The notes under the pieces were generated by a model. The model had not been told where the DNA came from. It searched no databases and worked only from the letters and a program-made list of their open reading frames with translations. The translations under genes and the position numbers were made by a program. From Kaistia hirudinis (GTDB taxonomy: Bacteria; Pseudomonadota; Alphaproteobacteria; Rhizobiales; Kaistiaceae): a stretch of 64,000 nt of DNA. The stretch is from NCBI RefSeq assembly GCF_014196455.1, contig NZ_JACIDS010000004.1:124001-188000 (forward strand), in the 5' to 3' direction. Shown here piece by piece: positions 63,934-64,000 of the stretch (position 1 is its first letter; the number at the start of each line of letters is the position of its first letter).

Positions 63934-64000
63934 GCGGTGCAGCGTAAGGCGTCGAGGGCAAGGCGCCGATCTACCGGCCTCGGAGAGCAGTTTGCCGATA

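Overview
The window is high-GC chromosomal DNA from an alphaproteobacterium, most likely of the order Hyphomicrobiales (Rhizobiales). The signs are an Omp25-type porin, a proline-rich single-span protein beside purA, RpoH and RluA-type genes of alphaproteobacterial character, an Rrf2 regulator and many ABC importers. I cannot name the genus. Coding density is high and long antisense open frames are common, as expected at this GC. I see no prophage, CRISPR array or intact insertion sequence.

Layout. (1) 0.05-15.4 kb is a housekeeping block: a ParB-like protein, an outer-membrane beta-barrel, serC-serA, a GYF/DUF805 membrane protein, purA, a proline-rich membrane protein, a TPP riboswitch with a two-gene thiamine-precursor importer, a cyclase-TPR protein, rpoH, an RluA-family pseudouridine synthase, a small membrane protein and tRNA-Glu(CTC). 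(2) 15.45-15.9 kb, directly behind the tRNA, holds debris: an IS3 OrfA fragment joined to a decayed MutS-like ATPase fragment. (3) 15.9-45.2 kb is a roughly 29-kb organosulfur scavenging cluster. It has an Rrf2-family regulator, flavin reductase, three ABC importers of the sulfonate/taurine type, two DszA/NtaA-type monooxygenases, two SfnB-type flavoproteins, TauD, SsuD, an isopenicillin-N-synthase-like oxygenase, MetY, an SseA-type sulfurtransferase, ThiM, an amino-acid-type importer and a FAD/NAD(P) protein. (4) 45.2-47.0 kb is an rtcB-prfH RNA-repair/ribosome-rescue pair. (5) 47.3-53.7 kb is a LacI-controlled ribose-type ABC importer with an unrecognised protein. (6) 53.8-64 kb is a second sugar/polyol operon combining a class 2 ABC importer, an FGGY kinase, a GlpD-type dehydrogenase, a class II aldolase-SDR fusion and a close LsrF homologue.

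The clearest candidate for something undescribed is in region 3. A 19-bp palindrome of the form TCTAT-N7-ATAGA recurs in front of the Rrf2 gene, the flavin reductase/isochorismatase pair, the thiM operon, the binding-protein operon and the monooxygenase-sfnB operon, with a weaker copy before the amino-acid-type importer. It is a plausible operator for an Rrf2-controlled sulfur-starvation regulon in which desulfonation, sulfur transfer and thiazole salvage would be induced together. The second candidate is the polyol/LsrF operon. Its leader can fold into a multi-hairpin structure closed by a perfect 7-bp stem, preceded by 10-bp direct repeats exactly 21 bp apart.
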